DNA of 50,000 nt from JBDIBB01 sp039812685 (GTDB lineage Bacteria > Acidobacteriota > Vicinamibacteria > Vicinamibacterales > JAFNAJ01), in assembly GCA_039812685.1 (NCBI GenBank), contig JBDIBB010000016.1, positions 1-50,000 of the forward strand, given 5' to 3'. Of the stretch, positions 43,201 through 50,000 are shown in pieces. How positions within the stretch are numbered: the stretch's first letter is position 1; each line of letters opens with the position of its first letter. Position numbers and translations under genes: made by a program. Under the pieces are notes generated by a model. The model was given only the letters and a program-made list of their open reading frames with translations. It ran no database searches and had not been told where the DNA came from.

Positions 43201-43684
43201 TGCCGTTGCCCCACGAGGAGCTCTGCCGGTTGTTGGCTTCGCCCGTGCCGACCCAGACGATGTCGGGATCGGAGGGCGCCACCGTCACGTCGCCGATCGT
43301 CGGCACCTCCTCGTTGTCGAAGATCGGCGTCCACGTCGTGCCGCCGTTCACGGTCTTCCAGAGGCCGCCGGCGGCGAGCCCCGCGTAGACGATCGAGGGA
43401 TCGGACTCGACGACGGCGAAGTCGTCGACGCGGCCGCCCATCACGGCCGGACCGATCTCGCGGAACTTCAGCGTGGCGATCGCCGATTCGAACGACGGCG
43501 CGTCGGGTGCGGGCGCTGGTGTCGCCGCCGCCGGCCTTGCCGGCGTGACGCGGCCGGGGCCGGACGGCGCGGCCGGTGCCGATGGCGGCCGTGGCGCCGG
43601 CTGGGCCAGCGGATGACCTGTCAGTACGGCGACGAGGGCCACGGCTCCCAGCGGCGTCGCGGCGCGGAAGAGTGCTCGGATCAT
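40280..43684 (-). CDS. secreted BNR/sortilin-like propeller protein (copy 2)
   Basis: The 1134-residue precursor starts at ATG 43684 with a signal peptide (VALVAVLTGHPLAQ), then a Pro/Ala-rich segment to about residue 62. The rest is repeated BNR/Asp-box blades such as GGLWKTVNGGTTWTPIFDN, GIYKSTDAGRTWKHMG and GGIYKTTDGGATWKKL, in a sortilin/VPS10-type propeller, followed by an Ig-like segment PGTYTVKIAAAGAEAST and a helical C-terminus. The layout and many blade sequences match the copy at 30612. No catalytic residues can be assigned. The stop is followed by an 18-bp hairpin. Confidence 0.9.
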   Translation of the reverse strand: MIRALFRAATPLGAVALVAVLTGHPLAQPAPRPPSAPAAPSGPGRVTPARPAAATPAPAPDAPSFESAIATLKFREIGPAVMGGRVDDFAVVESDPSIVYAGLAAGGLWKTVNGGTTWTPIFDNEEVPTIGDVTVAPSDPDIVWVGTGEANNRQSSSWGNGIYKSTDAGRTWKHMGLRETQHIGRIVIHPRDSNVVYAAALGRLWGPNKERGLYKTSDGGATWKHVLAINEDTGVVDVAMDPESPDTLYAAAYQRRRTVFGFTGSGPDGGIYKTTDGGATWKKLVKGLPWDPEPPRPRAAGGGAPPEILAAMGITPPEPPVAPRAAAAPDQRQEIGRIGVNVYRGNPSIVYAVVEHASGGVFRSEDKGETWQKMSDVNPRPMYYSKIHIDPNNDQRVWVLGTNVHYSEDGGRTFVTDLVQRIHVDFHAFWINPANSNHMIAGSDGGIHWSYDRGRTWDFVNNIAIGQFYEIGLDNQRPYRICGGLQDNDTWCGPSSSMNPRGIANSDWFAIGGGDGFYAQLAPDDPDIVYAESQDGNVLRRNLRTGESRSIRPQPGEGEPAYRFQWNSPIVVSAHDPKTIYYGGNFIFKSVDRGDGWARISPDLTTGADRNTLPIMGRVPDRQTRSRHDGVANWPAITTLSESPRSPDILWAGTDDGCLQVTRDGGKTWKNVFDKVTGVPKGTYVSRVVASRHADGTAYATFDGHRSDDFGIYVYVTTDFGETWKNITDGITANNGIVNVIREHPKNANLLFAGTEYGAFVSFTRGASWFRLKLNLPTVPVDDIQIHPRENDLVFGTHGRSIWILDDITPLAELDQSVLASNLHAFSARPAIQWRPWANTGSTGHKQFFGANAPNGALIHYYLKAKTDQPVTITISDASGRTVRTLTGATGAGINRVVWDTRSDPPVPPAPGGAGGPGAGGFGMMGASMGPRVEPGTYTVKIAAAGAEASTSVEVQEDPRVTMTTADRAARRAALDALLPKLEPMVTAQRTIQQMRQALSSAIDGWKRPGAGVPENVQKAGEALLKKIDDLYPNFGTPPSEARGLGDAGPPLVVRRTPYSQRLTQLYSAIANMSAAPTAWQREQVTLLTAKADELVPQVRALSDDLAALNKLMNAAGVPHVTIAPGPARGGPQP

Positions 43685-43841
43685 GGGCCAACTCCGGATC
43701 GGGGGCGACGATCACCGAAGGACGAAGGACGTGCGGCGTCACGCTACCGCAGGGACGGGATGGACGCAAGCGCGTGCGGCGCGACCGGGCAGCCGATCAT
43801 CGCGCCTGGAAGCGAATCCTCAGGCCCGCCGATGGCGTCGG

Positions 43842-44510
43842 TCAGTCCAGCAGTCGCCACAAGTACCAGCAGGCGACGCTGCGATAGGGCGCCCAGCCCC
43901 TCTCGTCCGCGATGGCGCGCATGTGGTCGGGCCCGGGCAGGGCGGGCAGGCCGCACAGCCGCTGGAAGCCCTTGCGGATGCCGAGATCGCCGGTCGGCAG
44001 CACGTCGAGCCGGAACAGCGAGAACATCATGAACATGTGCGCGGTCCACTCGCCGATGCCGCGCACGGCGACCAGCGCCTCGACGACCTGGTCATCGTCC
44101 AGGCGCGAGAGGTGCCGGAGATCGAGGCGGCCGTCGAGCACGTGCGCGCTCAGGTCCTTCATCGAGGCGATCTTCGCGCGCGACAGGCCCAGCGCGCGCA
44201 GCCGCTCGTCGGGCGTGGCCAGGACCGCCTCGGGACGCGGGTCGCGCGACGCTGGAAAGTGCGCCCGCACGCGATTCCAGATGGAGCGGGCCGCGGCGCC
44301 TGACAGTTGCTGCCCGACGATCGAGCGCAGCAGCGAGGCGTAGTAGCGGCGGTTGGGCCGCAGGCCGCAGGGTCCCCACGCGCGCATCACCGGCCGCAGG
44401 GTGGCGTCGTGGCGCCCGAGATGACGCACCGCGATGGAGAGCTGCGCGGCGGCCGCGTGCCGGGGAAGGGTCGTGGCGGCGCGGCGGGCCGGGGACGCAT
44501 CGCGAGGCAT
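43842..44510 (-). CDS. DNA-3-methyladenine glycosylase, AlkA type
   Basis: The 222-residue enzyme removes alkylated bases from DNA. It has the HhH-GPD fold: the YYASLLRSIVGQQLSGAAA helix, the helix-hairpin-helix VRGIGEWTAHMF at residues 149-160, and the catalytic Asp175 in LPTGDLGIRKGFQRL. Iron-sulfur Cys residues are absent, as in AlkA. The N-terminal AlkA domain of the E. coli enzyme is missing, so this is the short form common in many bacteria. The start ATG 44510 fits the family; the frame is open further up. It is divergent from the HAD hydrolase gene. Confidence 0.94.
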   Translation of the reverse strand: MPRDASPARRAATTLPRHAAAAQLSIAVRHLGRHDATLRPVMRAWGPCGLRPNRRYYASLLRSIVGQQLSGAAARSIWNRVRAHFPASRDPRPEAVLATPDERLRALGLSRAKIASMKDLSAHVLDGRLDLRHLSRLDDDQVVEALVAVRGIGEWTAHMFMMFSLFRLDVLPTGDLGIRKGFQRLCGLPALPGPDHMRAIADERGWAPYRSVACWYLWRLLD

Positions 44511-44661
44511 GGGTGAACGCCAGTGTAGCCGGAACCGGAGCAGCCGCCAGAGGTCCGCGCCTCCCCGCGGCGCGCCCGGAGCGCCGGATGCGGCTCTCGC
44601 GCGCCTCGGCGTCGCCGGAGGCCCGTTGCGCGGCGACCCCCATTGGCGACACGATGGGCGC

Positions 44662-45369
44662 ATGACCTTCGATGGCGTGTCGGTACTGTGCCTGGATGCC
44701 GGCGGCGTGCTCCTCTTCCCGGACTGGGCGCGGGTGAGCGAGGTGCTGGCGCGGCACGGGCTGCATGCCGACGCGGCGCAGCTGGCCGAGGCCGACCTCA
44801 GGGCGCGGCCGGCCTTCGACCGGCGCGAGGTGGTGGGCGCCACCGGCAACGCGGGACACGCCCGCAGCTACTACGAATACGTGCTGGATGCCGCCGGCCT
44901 GCCCGACGGCGAGTTGCGGAAGGCGGCGCTCGGCACGCTGCGCGCCAGCCACCGCGCGCGCAGCCTGTGGGACGTGCCGGCACCGGATGCTCCCGCCGCG
45001 CTGGCGCGCATCCGGGCGACGGGGCGTCGCCTCGTGGTCGTCTCGAATTCCGACGGCCGCCTCGGCCGCCTGCTGGCGGGCGCCGGGCTCGCGCCGTTTT
45101 TCGACGCGGCCATCGACAGCCAGGACGTCGGCGTGGAGAAGCCCGATCCGCGCATCTTCGCGATCGCGCTCGAGCGGGTCGGGGGCCGGGCCGCGGAGGC
45201 GGCGCACGTGGGCGACATCTACCATGTGGATGTCGTCGGCGCGCGGGCCGCGGGGCTCGTGCCGGTGCTGATCGACCCGCTCGACCTGCAGCCGGCGGCC
45301 GATTGCGAGCGCGTGCACTCGCTGGCGGAGCTGGCCGCGCGCATGGATGGCGCGGCCGTGCAAGGCTGA
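44662..45369 (+). CDS. HAD superfamily hydrolase
   Basis: The 235-residue protein has the four HAD motifs in order: LCLDAGGVLL with the nucleophile Asp12, LVVVSNSDGRL (motif II), the Lys in VEKPDPRIF (motif III) and HVGDIYHVDVVGARAAG (motif IV). A helical cap lies between motifs I and II, so it is a subfamily IA enzyme, probably a phosphatase. The residue two after the nucleophile is Gly instead of Asp, as in the YihX-type DxG members, which may alter the acid step. The substrate cannot be predicted. Confidence 0.88.
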   Translation: MTFDGVSVLCLDAGGVLLFPDWARVSEVLARHGLHADAAQLAEADLRARPAFDRREVVGATGNAGHARSYYEYVLDAAGLPDGELRKAALGTLRASHRARSLWDVPAPDAPAALARIRATGRRLVVVSNSDGRLGRLLAGAGLAPFFDAAIDSQDVGVEKPDPRIFAIALERVGGRAAEAAHVGDIYHVDVVGARAAGLVPVLIDPLDLQPAADCERVHSLAELAARMDGAAVQG

Positions 45370-45515
45370 GCCGGCTCCGGCGTCATCGGGCACGGCGAGA
45401 TCCGGCCATTCGTTCCGGCGTCGCGCGGCACGGCCGGCGGCGGTGTTCCGCCGCTGCGCGGCGTGCGCCGGGATTCCGCCAGCCGCCTCGGGCTTGCGGC
45501 CGGAATCGGCACCAT

Positions 45516-45535
45516 TTCGGCGGGATCCCGCCGAA
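45516..45535. repeat. perfect 20-bp palindrome
   Basis: TTCGGCGGGATCCCGCCGAA reads the same on both strands. It could be a dimeric protein-binding site or, as RNA, an 8-bp stem with a 4-nt loop. It lies 334 bp before the ccoN start and 147 bp after the HAD gene, so it may serve either side. Confidence 0.7.
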
Positions 45536-45614
45536 CCCCCGCGAGCCGCGGTACGAGTCTCCGGTTTTGCGGCCACCGCCATCGGGCACATGAGTTGCTG
45601 TCGTTGACGCGTTG

Positions 45615-45635
45615 CGGCAGGCGCGATGCCTGCCG
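45615..45635. promoter_or_regulatory. 8-bp hairpin in the cbb3 upstream region
   Basis: CGGCAGGC (45615-45622) and GCCTGCCG (45628-45635) form a perfect stem with a 5-nt loop, beside the possible -35 box at 45604. The core CCTGCCGG recurs at 45724-45735, which may mean two copies of one binding element. Confidence 0.4.
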
Positions 45636-45868
45636 GCGGTCCGCCGTCGTGTCCCGCACGCCGTCCCCTCCCGTCCCGGTCTCGTCGTTTCTTCCCGTGC
45701 TGTCTCCGCCCGTGGCCGCGCGACCTGCCGGCAGGGGAGGTTCGGTCTTCGGGGCGGGCCGGTGCGGGTGAGGGGGACCGGTTCGTACCTGGCGCTCACG
45801 TTCCGCGGGGTGCGTGCGCCGGCGGGGCCGTCCGGGTCGGCGGCACAGCGACACAGGATGGGAAAGCG

Positions 45869-48199
45869 ATGAGCGACAGCGTCCGCTACGATGATCGAAC
45901 CCCGCGGCTGTTCTTCCTGGCGGCGGTGGTGTGGGCCGTGGTCGGCATGCTCGTGGGCGTCCTGATCGCGGCCCTGCTCTTCATGCCCGGGCTGAACCTG
46001 GCCCCCTACTTCACCTTCGGCCGGCTGCGCCCGCTGCACACCAACGCGGTGATCTTCGCCTTCGTCGGCAACATCATCTTCGGCGGCACCTACCACTCGA
46101 TGCAGCGGTTGCTGAAGACACGGCTCTTCAGCGATCGGCTCTCGGCGTTCCATTTCTGGGGCTGGCAGCTGCTGATCGTCGCCGGCGCCGTCGCGCTGGT
46201 CACCGGCCACACGCAGGCGAAGGAGTACGCCGAGCTGCCGTGGTCGCTCGACGTGGTCCTCGCGGTGCTCTGGGTGACGTTCGCGGTCAACTTCTTCGGC
46301 ACGATCGCGATCCGCCGCGAGAAGCACCTCTACGTCGCCATCTGGTTCTACATCGCCACGATCGTCACCGTCGCCATCCTGCACATCGCCAACAGCCTGG
46401 CGGTGCCGTATTCGTGGTTCGACAGCTACTCGGCCTACTCGGGCGTCAAGGACGCGCTGATCCAGTGGTGGTACGGCCACAACGCGGTCGCGTTCTTCCT
46501 GACGACGCCCTACCTCGGCCTCATGTATTACTACCTGCCGAAGGCGGCCGATCGGCCGGTGTTCAGCTACCGGCTGTCGATCATGCACTTCTGGTCGCTG
46601 GTGTTCGTCTACATCTGGGCCGGCCCGCACCACCTGCACTACTCCGCCCTTCCCGAGTGGGCCTCCACGGTGGGGATGCTCTTCTCCCTCGTGCTGTGGA
46701 TGCCGTCGTGGGGCGGGATGGTGAACGGCCTCTTCACCCTGCGCGGCGCGTGGCACAAGCTGCGCGAGGATCCGATCCTCAAGTTCATGGTGGTGGCGGT
46801 CACCTACTACGGCATGGCGACCTTCGAAGGGCCGATGATGTCGATCAAGTCGGTGAACGCGGTGAGCCACTTCACCGACTGGACGATCGGCCACGTGCAC
46901 GCGGGCGCGCTCGGCTGGAACGCCTTCCTCTCCTTCGGCATCCTCTACTGGGTCGTCCCGCGCCTGTGGAAGACCGAGATCTACTCGAAGAAGCTGGCGA
47001 CGACGCACTTCTGGATCTCGACGGTCGGCCTGATCGCCTACCAGGTGTCGATGTGGGTGGCGGGGATCACGCAGTGGGGCATGTGGCGCGCCTTCGAGCC
47101 GGACGGCCGCCTGGTCTATCCCGACTTCATCGAGACGGTCATCCGCATCGTGCCGCTCTACTGGATGCGGCTGGTCGGGGCGCTGCTGTTCTTCTCGGGC
47201 GTGCTGCTGCTGGTCTGGAACCTCTTCAAGACCATCCGGACGGCGCCGGCCGACTACGCGGTGGAGCCCGAGGTGCGGGTGCCGCCGCTGGTGCGCGACC
47301 TGTCGGCGCCGGGCGCCGTGACCGCGCCCAACACCTACGACCACGCCTTCTACCGCCTGCAGCACGAGATCCGGCACGGCATCCATCACGCGCTGGAGGC
47401 CCGCTGGGTGCTCTTCACGGTGCTCACGGTGCTGGCGATTGCCGTCGGATCGCTCGTGGAGGCGATTCCGATGTTCGTCGACAAGTCGAACGTCAAGGAA
47501 ATCGCCAGCGTGAAGCCGTATACGCCGCTCGAGGTGCTGGGGCGCGACATCTACGTCCGCGAGGGCTGCTACAACTGCCATTCACAGCAGGTGCGTCCGT
47601 TCCGCTACGAAACGGAGCGCTACGGCGAGTATTCGAAGGCCGGCGAGTACGTCTACGACCATCCGTTCCAGTGGGGCTCGAAGCGCACGGGACCCGACCT
47701 GCACCGCGTGGGCGAGAAGTACCCCTCGCTCTGGCACGTGCGCCACATGGCGCGGCCCGACTCCACGACGCCCGGTTCGGTGATGCCGCGCTATCCGCAC
47801 CTGCTCACCGACCGCTACGACGCCGAGGGGGTTGCGGCGCGCATGCGTGCGCTGCGCATGGTCGGCGTGCCCTACACGGACGGCGACATCGAGTCGGCGC
47901 CGGCTTCAATCCGGGCACAGGCCGGCGCGATTGCCGCCGAGGTCGAATCGCAGCAGGGCCCGGCCGGCCTCGCCGACAAGGAGATCGCCGCGTTGACCGC
48001 CTACCTCCAGCGTCTGGGCACCGACATCAGGTGGAAGCGACCGCAGGTACAGGTGCCGCTGGTGACGCCGGACGAGATCGTGCCGGCCAGCGGGCCGTCG
48101 CCGGCCGCCGTGCCGTCGGGTGACACGCCGCGGCCCGTGGCGGCGCCCGTCATACCGCTGCCGGCCGGCGCCAGCGCAACCGGCGGCGGCGCGAGGTAG
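45869..48199 (+). CDS. ccoN: cbb3-type cytochrome c oxidase, fused subunits I and II (CcoN-CcoO)
   Basis: This 776-residue protein joins the catalytic subunit CcoN to the monohaem subunit CcoO. The CcoN part (about 1-480) has the haem and copper ligands: His57 in RLRPLHTNA, His204 in WWYGHNAVAFF, Tyr248 and His254/His255 in FVYIWAGPHHLHY, and His342/His344 in GHVHAGALGW. After a linker, a membrane helix (about 511-530) and CYNCH at 567-571 bind the c-type haem, with Met in GSVMPRYPHL as probable ligand. It reduces oxygen at low tension and pumps protons. ATG 45869 fits the CcoN N-terminus. The fusion is known from some other phyla. Confidence 0.95.
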   Translation: MSDSVRYDDRTPRLFFLAAVVWAVVGMLVGVLIAALLFMPGLNLAPYFTFGRLRPLHTNAVIFAFVGNIIFGGTYHSMQRLLKTRLFSDRLSAFHFWGWQLLIVAGAVALVTGHTQAKEYAELPWSLDVVLAVLWVTFAVNFFGTIAIRREKHLYVAIWFYIATIVTVAILHIANSLAVPYSWFDSYSAYSGVKDALIQWWYGHNAVAFFLTTPYLGLMYYYLPKAADRPVFSYRLSIMHFWSLVFVYIWAGPHHLHYSALPEWASTVGMLFSLVLWMPSWGGMVNGLFTLRGAWHKLREDPILKFMVVAVTYYGMATFEGPMMSIKSVNAVSHFTDWTIGHVHAGALGWNAFLSFGILYWVVPRLWKTEIYSKKLATTHFWISTVGLIAYQVSMWVAGITQWGMWRAFEPDGRLVYPDFIETVIRIVPLYWMRLVGALLFFSGVLLLVWNLFKTIRTAPADYAVEPEVRVPPLVRDLSAPGAVTAPNTYDHAFYRLQHEIRHGIHHALEARWVLFTVLTVLAIAVGSLVEAIPMFVDKSNVKEIASVKPYTPLEVLGRDIYVREGCYNCHSQQVRPFRYETERYGEYSKAGEYVYDHPFQWGSKRTGPDLHRVGEKYPSLWHVRHMARPDSTTPGSVMPRYPHLLTDRYDAEGVAARMRALRMVGVPYTDGDIESAPASIRAQAGAIAAEVESQQGPAGLADKEIAALTAYLQRLGTDIRWKRPQVQVPLVTPDEIVPASGPSPAAVPSGDTPRPVAAPVIPLPAGASATGGGAR

Positions 48200-48201
48200 C
48201 G

Positions 48202-48393
48202 ATGCTGCAGGAACTGGCGGCCCGGACCGGTGCGGCGACGTGGGCCATCGCATCGATGCTGTTCTTCATCGGCGCCTGGGTGGCGATCGCGGTGTGGACG
48301 TCCCGCGCCCGCTCCGAGGACCTGGATGCGCGCGCGCGCCTCCCCCTCGACGGGGAGGACGAACCCCGGCCGCGGCACGGCGGCAGCGCCTGA
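48202..48393 (+). CDS. ccoQ: cbb3 oxidase subunit CcoQ
   Basis: The 63-residue protein begins 3 nt after the ccoNO stop. It has one membrane helix (ATWAIASMLFFIGAWVAIAV, about 13-32) followed by a charged cytoplasmic tail with SRARSEDLDARARLPLDGED, as in CcoQ/FixQ, which stabilises the oxidase complex. CcoQ proteins diverge strongly, so the call rests on size, topology and operon position between CcoO and CcoP. Confidence 0.85.
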   Translation: MLQELAARTGAATWAIASMLFFIGAWVAIAVWTSRARSEDLDARARLPLDGEDEPRPRHGGSA

Positions 48394-48404
48394 CGAGGGA
48401 GACC

Positions 48405-48992
48405 ATGGCTCAGTTCGAAGACAAGGTGCTCCACGAGCTGGACGGCATCAAGGAGTACGACAACCCGATGCCGGGCTGGCTGATGGCCATCTGGTGGGGC
48501 TCGATCGTGTTCTCGGCGGCCTACCTGATCTTCTACGCGCTGAGTTTCGGCGAGGGCAGCCTGGAATCGGAGTACCGGGCCGACACGCAGTCGGCGCTCA
48601 GCGCCACCCAGGCCTATTTCGACGCCAACCCGCTGGTGCCGCCCTCGGCCGCGCAGTTGCTGGCTGGCGCACGCGATCCGGAGGTGGTCGACGCAGGACA
48701 CGCGCGCTTCACGCGCTCGTGCGCGTCGTGTCACGGACCGGACGCGCAGGGACTGATCGGCCCGAACCTCACCGACGACCGCTGGCTGCACGGGGGCAGC
48801 GTCGACCAGATCTTCCAGTCGGTGGCCAAGGGGTGGCCGGCCAAGGGCATGCCGCCGTGGGGCCGGGCGATGAAGCCGGAGGAGCTGGCGGCCGTCGTCT
48901 CCTTCGTGCGCAGCATCCAGGGCTCGAATCCGCCGAACGCGAAACCGCCGGAGGGCGAGGCCTTCACGCCCGAGCCGATTCCGGGGAGCTGA
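48405..48992 (+). CDS. ccoP: cbb3 oxidase subunit CcoP, monohaem form
   Basis: CcoP brings electrons from cytochrome c or the bc1 complex into the oxidase. This 195-residue protein starts DGIKEYDNPMPGWLMAIWWG, typical of the CcoP N-terminus, with one membrane helix (about 23-47) and then a single cytochrome c domain: CASCH at residues 106-110 and a Met ligand near GMPPWG. Typical CcoP proteins have two haems and about 300 residues, so one c domain is missing. ATG 48405 follows GAGGGAG. It lies between ccoQ and ccoG. Confidence 0.93.
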   Translation: MAQFEDKVLHELDGIKEYDNPMPGWLMAIWWGSIVFSAAYLIFYALSFGEGSLESEYRADTQSALSATQAYFDANPLVPPSAAQLLAGARDPEVVDAGHARFTRSCASCHGPDAQGLIGPNLTDDRWLHGGSVDQIFQSVAKGWPAKGMPPWGRAMKPEELAAVVSFVRSIQGSNPPNAKPPEGEAFTPEPIPGS

Positions 48993-48993
48993 C

Positions 48994-50000
48994 GTGGATC
49001 CCGCCGTCACCGGGCCGGCGGCCTCGCCACCCCGCGCGGAGACGGCTCCGCCGGTCCCGCTGCGCGTGTTCGAGGTTGCGCCGGAGGAGGACCTCCTCTA
49101 CAGCCTGTCGGCCGACGGCACGCGCAAGTGGATGCACCCGCTCGTGCACCGGGGGCGTTACTGGAAGGTGCGCCGCGTCCTCGCCTACGCGCTGATCGCC
49201 GCCTTCCTGGCGCTGCCGCACGTCCGGATCGGCGGCCATCCCGCCCTGCAGATCGACCTCGCCACGCGCAACACGCACGTGTTCGGCGCCACCTTCAACC
49301 CGACCGACAGCCTCATCCTGGTGGCGTTCGGCTTCGCCGTGATCGTGACGGTGTTCTTCGTCGCCTCCAGCTACGGCCGGATGTGGTGCGGGTACGCCTG
49401 CCCGCAGACGGTCTACCTCGAGTTCCTGTTCCGGCCCATCGAGTCGTGGCTCGAGGGCGGGCCGCTGAGGCAGCGGAAGCTGAACGCGGCGCCGCTCACC
49501 GCGCGCAAGGCGGCCATCAAGGTGGGGAAGTGGGCGATCTGGTCGGCGTGCGCGCTGTTCATGGCGACGACCTTCGTGTCCTACTTCACGGGATTCGGGC
49601 CGCTGGCGACGGGCCTGGTGACCGATCCGCTGGCGTGGAGGGGCTCGCTGCTGGTCATCGTGCTGGTGGGCGGCGCCATCCTCTTCGACTTCGGCTGGTT
49701 CCGCGACCAGATGTGCACGATCGCGTGCCCGTACGGCCGGCTGCAGAACGTCATCGCCGACCAGGACACGATCCTGGTGGCCTACGACGACCGGCGCGGC
49801 GAGCCGCGCAGGCGCATGCGGGATCGCGCTGTCGGCGTGGTGGCCGGCGACTGCATCGACTGCCGGGCGTGCGTCAACGCGTGTCCGACGGGGACCGACA
49901 TCCGGCGCGGCCTCCAGCCGGAGTGCATCGGCACGGCGCAGTGCGTGGACGCGTGCGACGACGTGATGCGCGGCCTCGGCAAGCCGATCGGCCTCATCCG
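48994..50000 (+). CDS. ccoG: cytochrome oxidase accessory protein CcoG (partial)
   Basis: CcoG (FixG/RdxA) is a membrane polyferredoxin that helps deliver copper to the cbb3 oxidase. The GTG start at 48994 is 1 nt after the ccoP stop. At least three membrane helices are visible, for example VAFGFAVIVTVFFVASSY. Cys clusters follow: WCGYACPQTVYLEF, CTIACPYGRLQN, CIDCRACVNACPTG and CIGTAQCVDACDDV, the last two like ferredoxin [4Fe-4S] motifs. The gene runs past the right edge, so the C-terminal domain is not visible. It is presumably followed by ccoH, ccoI or ccoS. Confidence 0.95.
   Translation, partial: MDPAVTGPAASPPRAETAPPVPLRVFEVAPEEDLLYSLSADGTRKWMHPLVHRGRYWKVRRVLAYALIAAFLALPHVRIGGHPALQIDLATRNTHVFGATFNPTDSLILVAFGFAVIVTVFFVASSYGRMWCGYACPQTVYLEFLFRPIESWLEGGPLRQRKLNAAPLTARKAAIKVGKWAIWSACALFMATTFVSYFTGFGPLATGLVTDPLAWRGSLLVIVLVGGAILFDFGWFRDQMCTIACPYGRLQNVIADQDTILVAYDDRRGEPRRRMRDRAVGVVAGDCIDCRACVNACPTGTDIRRGLQPECIGTAQCVDACDDVMRGLGKPIGLI

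Larger units (their letters stand above)
45370..45868. other. 499-bp non-coding stretch upstream of the cbb3 operon
   Basis: No ORF here has both a good ribosome site and credible composition; the open frame before ccoN is a GC artefact. The stretch holds several exact hairpins: 45437-45443 with 45448-45454, a 20-bp palindrome at 45516-45535, 45615-45622 with 45628-45635, and a 12-bp palindrome at 45724-45735. Between 45661 and 45720 one strand is strongly pyrimidine-rich. TTGACG (45604-45609) may be a -35 box but has no good -10 partner. No FNR-type site was recognised. Confidence 0.5.

Noticed and set aside
6546..45535. REP/BIME-type dispersed palindromes
   Set aside because: The hairpins differ in sequence and length and mostly sit at stop codons, so a shared mobile repeat is not supported within this window.
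45626..45868. In-frame N-terminal extension of ccoN
   Set aside because: It lacks a ribosome site and is Pro/Arg-rich, unlike CcoN. ATG 45869 gives the normal N-terminus, and the stretch is better explained as a non-coding upstream region.

Overview
The window is GC-rich DNA with dense coding, short gaps and frequent GTG starts, and it reads as a bacterial chromosome, not as a plasmid or phage. The gene content points to Acidobacteriota, possibly a Vicinamibacteria-like lineage: a VWFA protein of the acidobacterial type, a PEP-CTERM secreted protein, two large BNR/sortilin-type secreted propeller proteins, a secreted S9 peptidase and M20 amidohydrolase, and a fused CcoN-CcoO oxidase subunit. 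This placement is inferred from gene families. No rRNA, tRNA, CRISPR array, insertion sequence or prophage gene was seen.

Region 1 (1-4696) is a pyrimidine operon, pyrR-pyrB-pyrC-PRTase, with overlapping start and stop codons, followed by a TIGR02757 protein. Its leader has a sigma70-like promoter, a PyrR-binding hairpin with the expected CNGNGA hexaloop at the predicted 5' end of the RNA, and a possible 35-codon leader ORF whose ribosome site lies in the lower stem and whose stop overlaps an in-frame pyrR ATG. Region 2 (4593-8197, minus) holds two glycosyltransferases and a TolC-type outer-membrane protein. Region 3 (8379-15058) holds a canonical pyrE, truA, and the envelope/isoprenoid run uppS-cdsA-dxr-rseP plus a secreted glycine-zipper protein; several junctions are GTGA overlaps.

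Region 4 (15223-19017, mostly minus) holds a lipoprotein, a 30-residue membrane protein, a VWFA protein, a NamZ-type DUF1343 protein and a PEP-CTERM protein whose leader can form two competing structures around its Shine-Dalgarno site. Region 5 (19454-24922) holds glycogen phosphorylase, an RluD-type pseudouridine synthase, a small possibly truncated ORF, a DUF62 SAM hydrolase, a Prx5-type peroxiredoxin and a small coiled-coil protein. Region 6 (25078-36613) holds secreted hydrolases, a dCache-like sensor without an output domain, an ACT-domain protein, a sortilin-like propeller protein, a lone lasso-B2-type transglutaminase-like protein and a lytic transglycosylase. Region 7 (36683-45369) holds a zinc-ribbon membrane protein next to an SPFH-HTH fusion (a YdjG/YdjI-like pair), a YdjM-type membrane protein, a second sortilin-like protein, an AlkA-type glycosylase and a HAD hydrolase. 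Region 8 (45869-end) is a cbb3 oxidase operon, ccoNO-ccoQ-ccoP-ccoG, cut by the window edge, behind a 499-bp palindrome-rich non-coding stretch.

Many gene ends are followed directly by a GC-rich hairpin with a short loop and no T-tract, which looks like the local style of terminator. The strongest candidates for undescribed biology are RNA-level: the PyrR-loop/leader-ORF arrangement, the switch-like PEP-CTERM leader, and a perfect 14-bp hairpin over the ribosome site of a gene leaving the left edge. At the protein level they are the SPFH-HTH plus zinc-ribbon pair and the orphan B2 protein.
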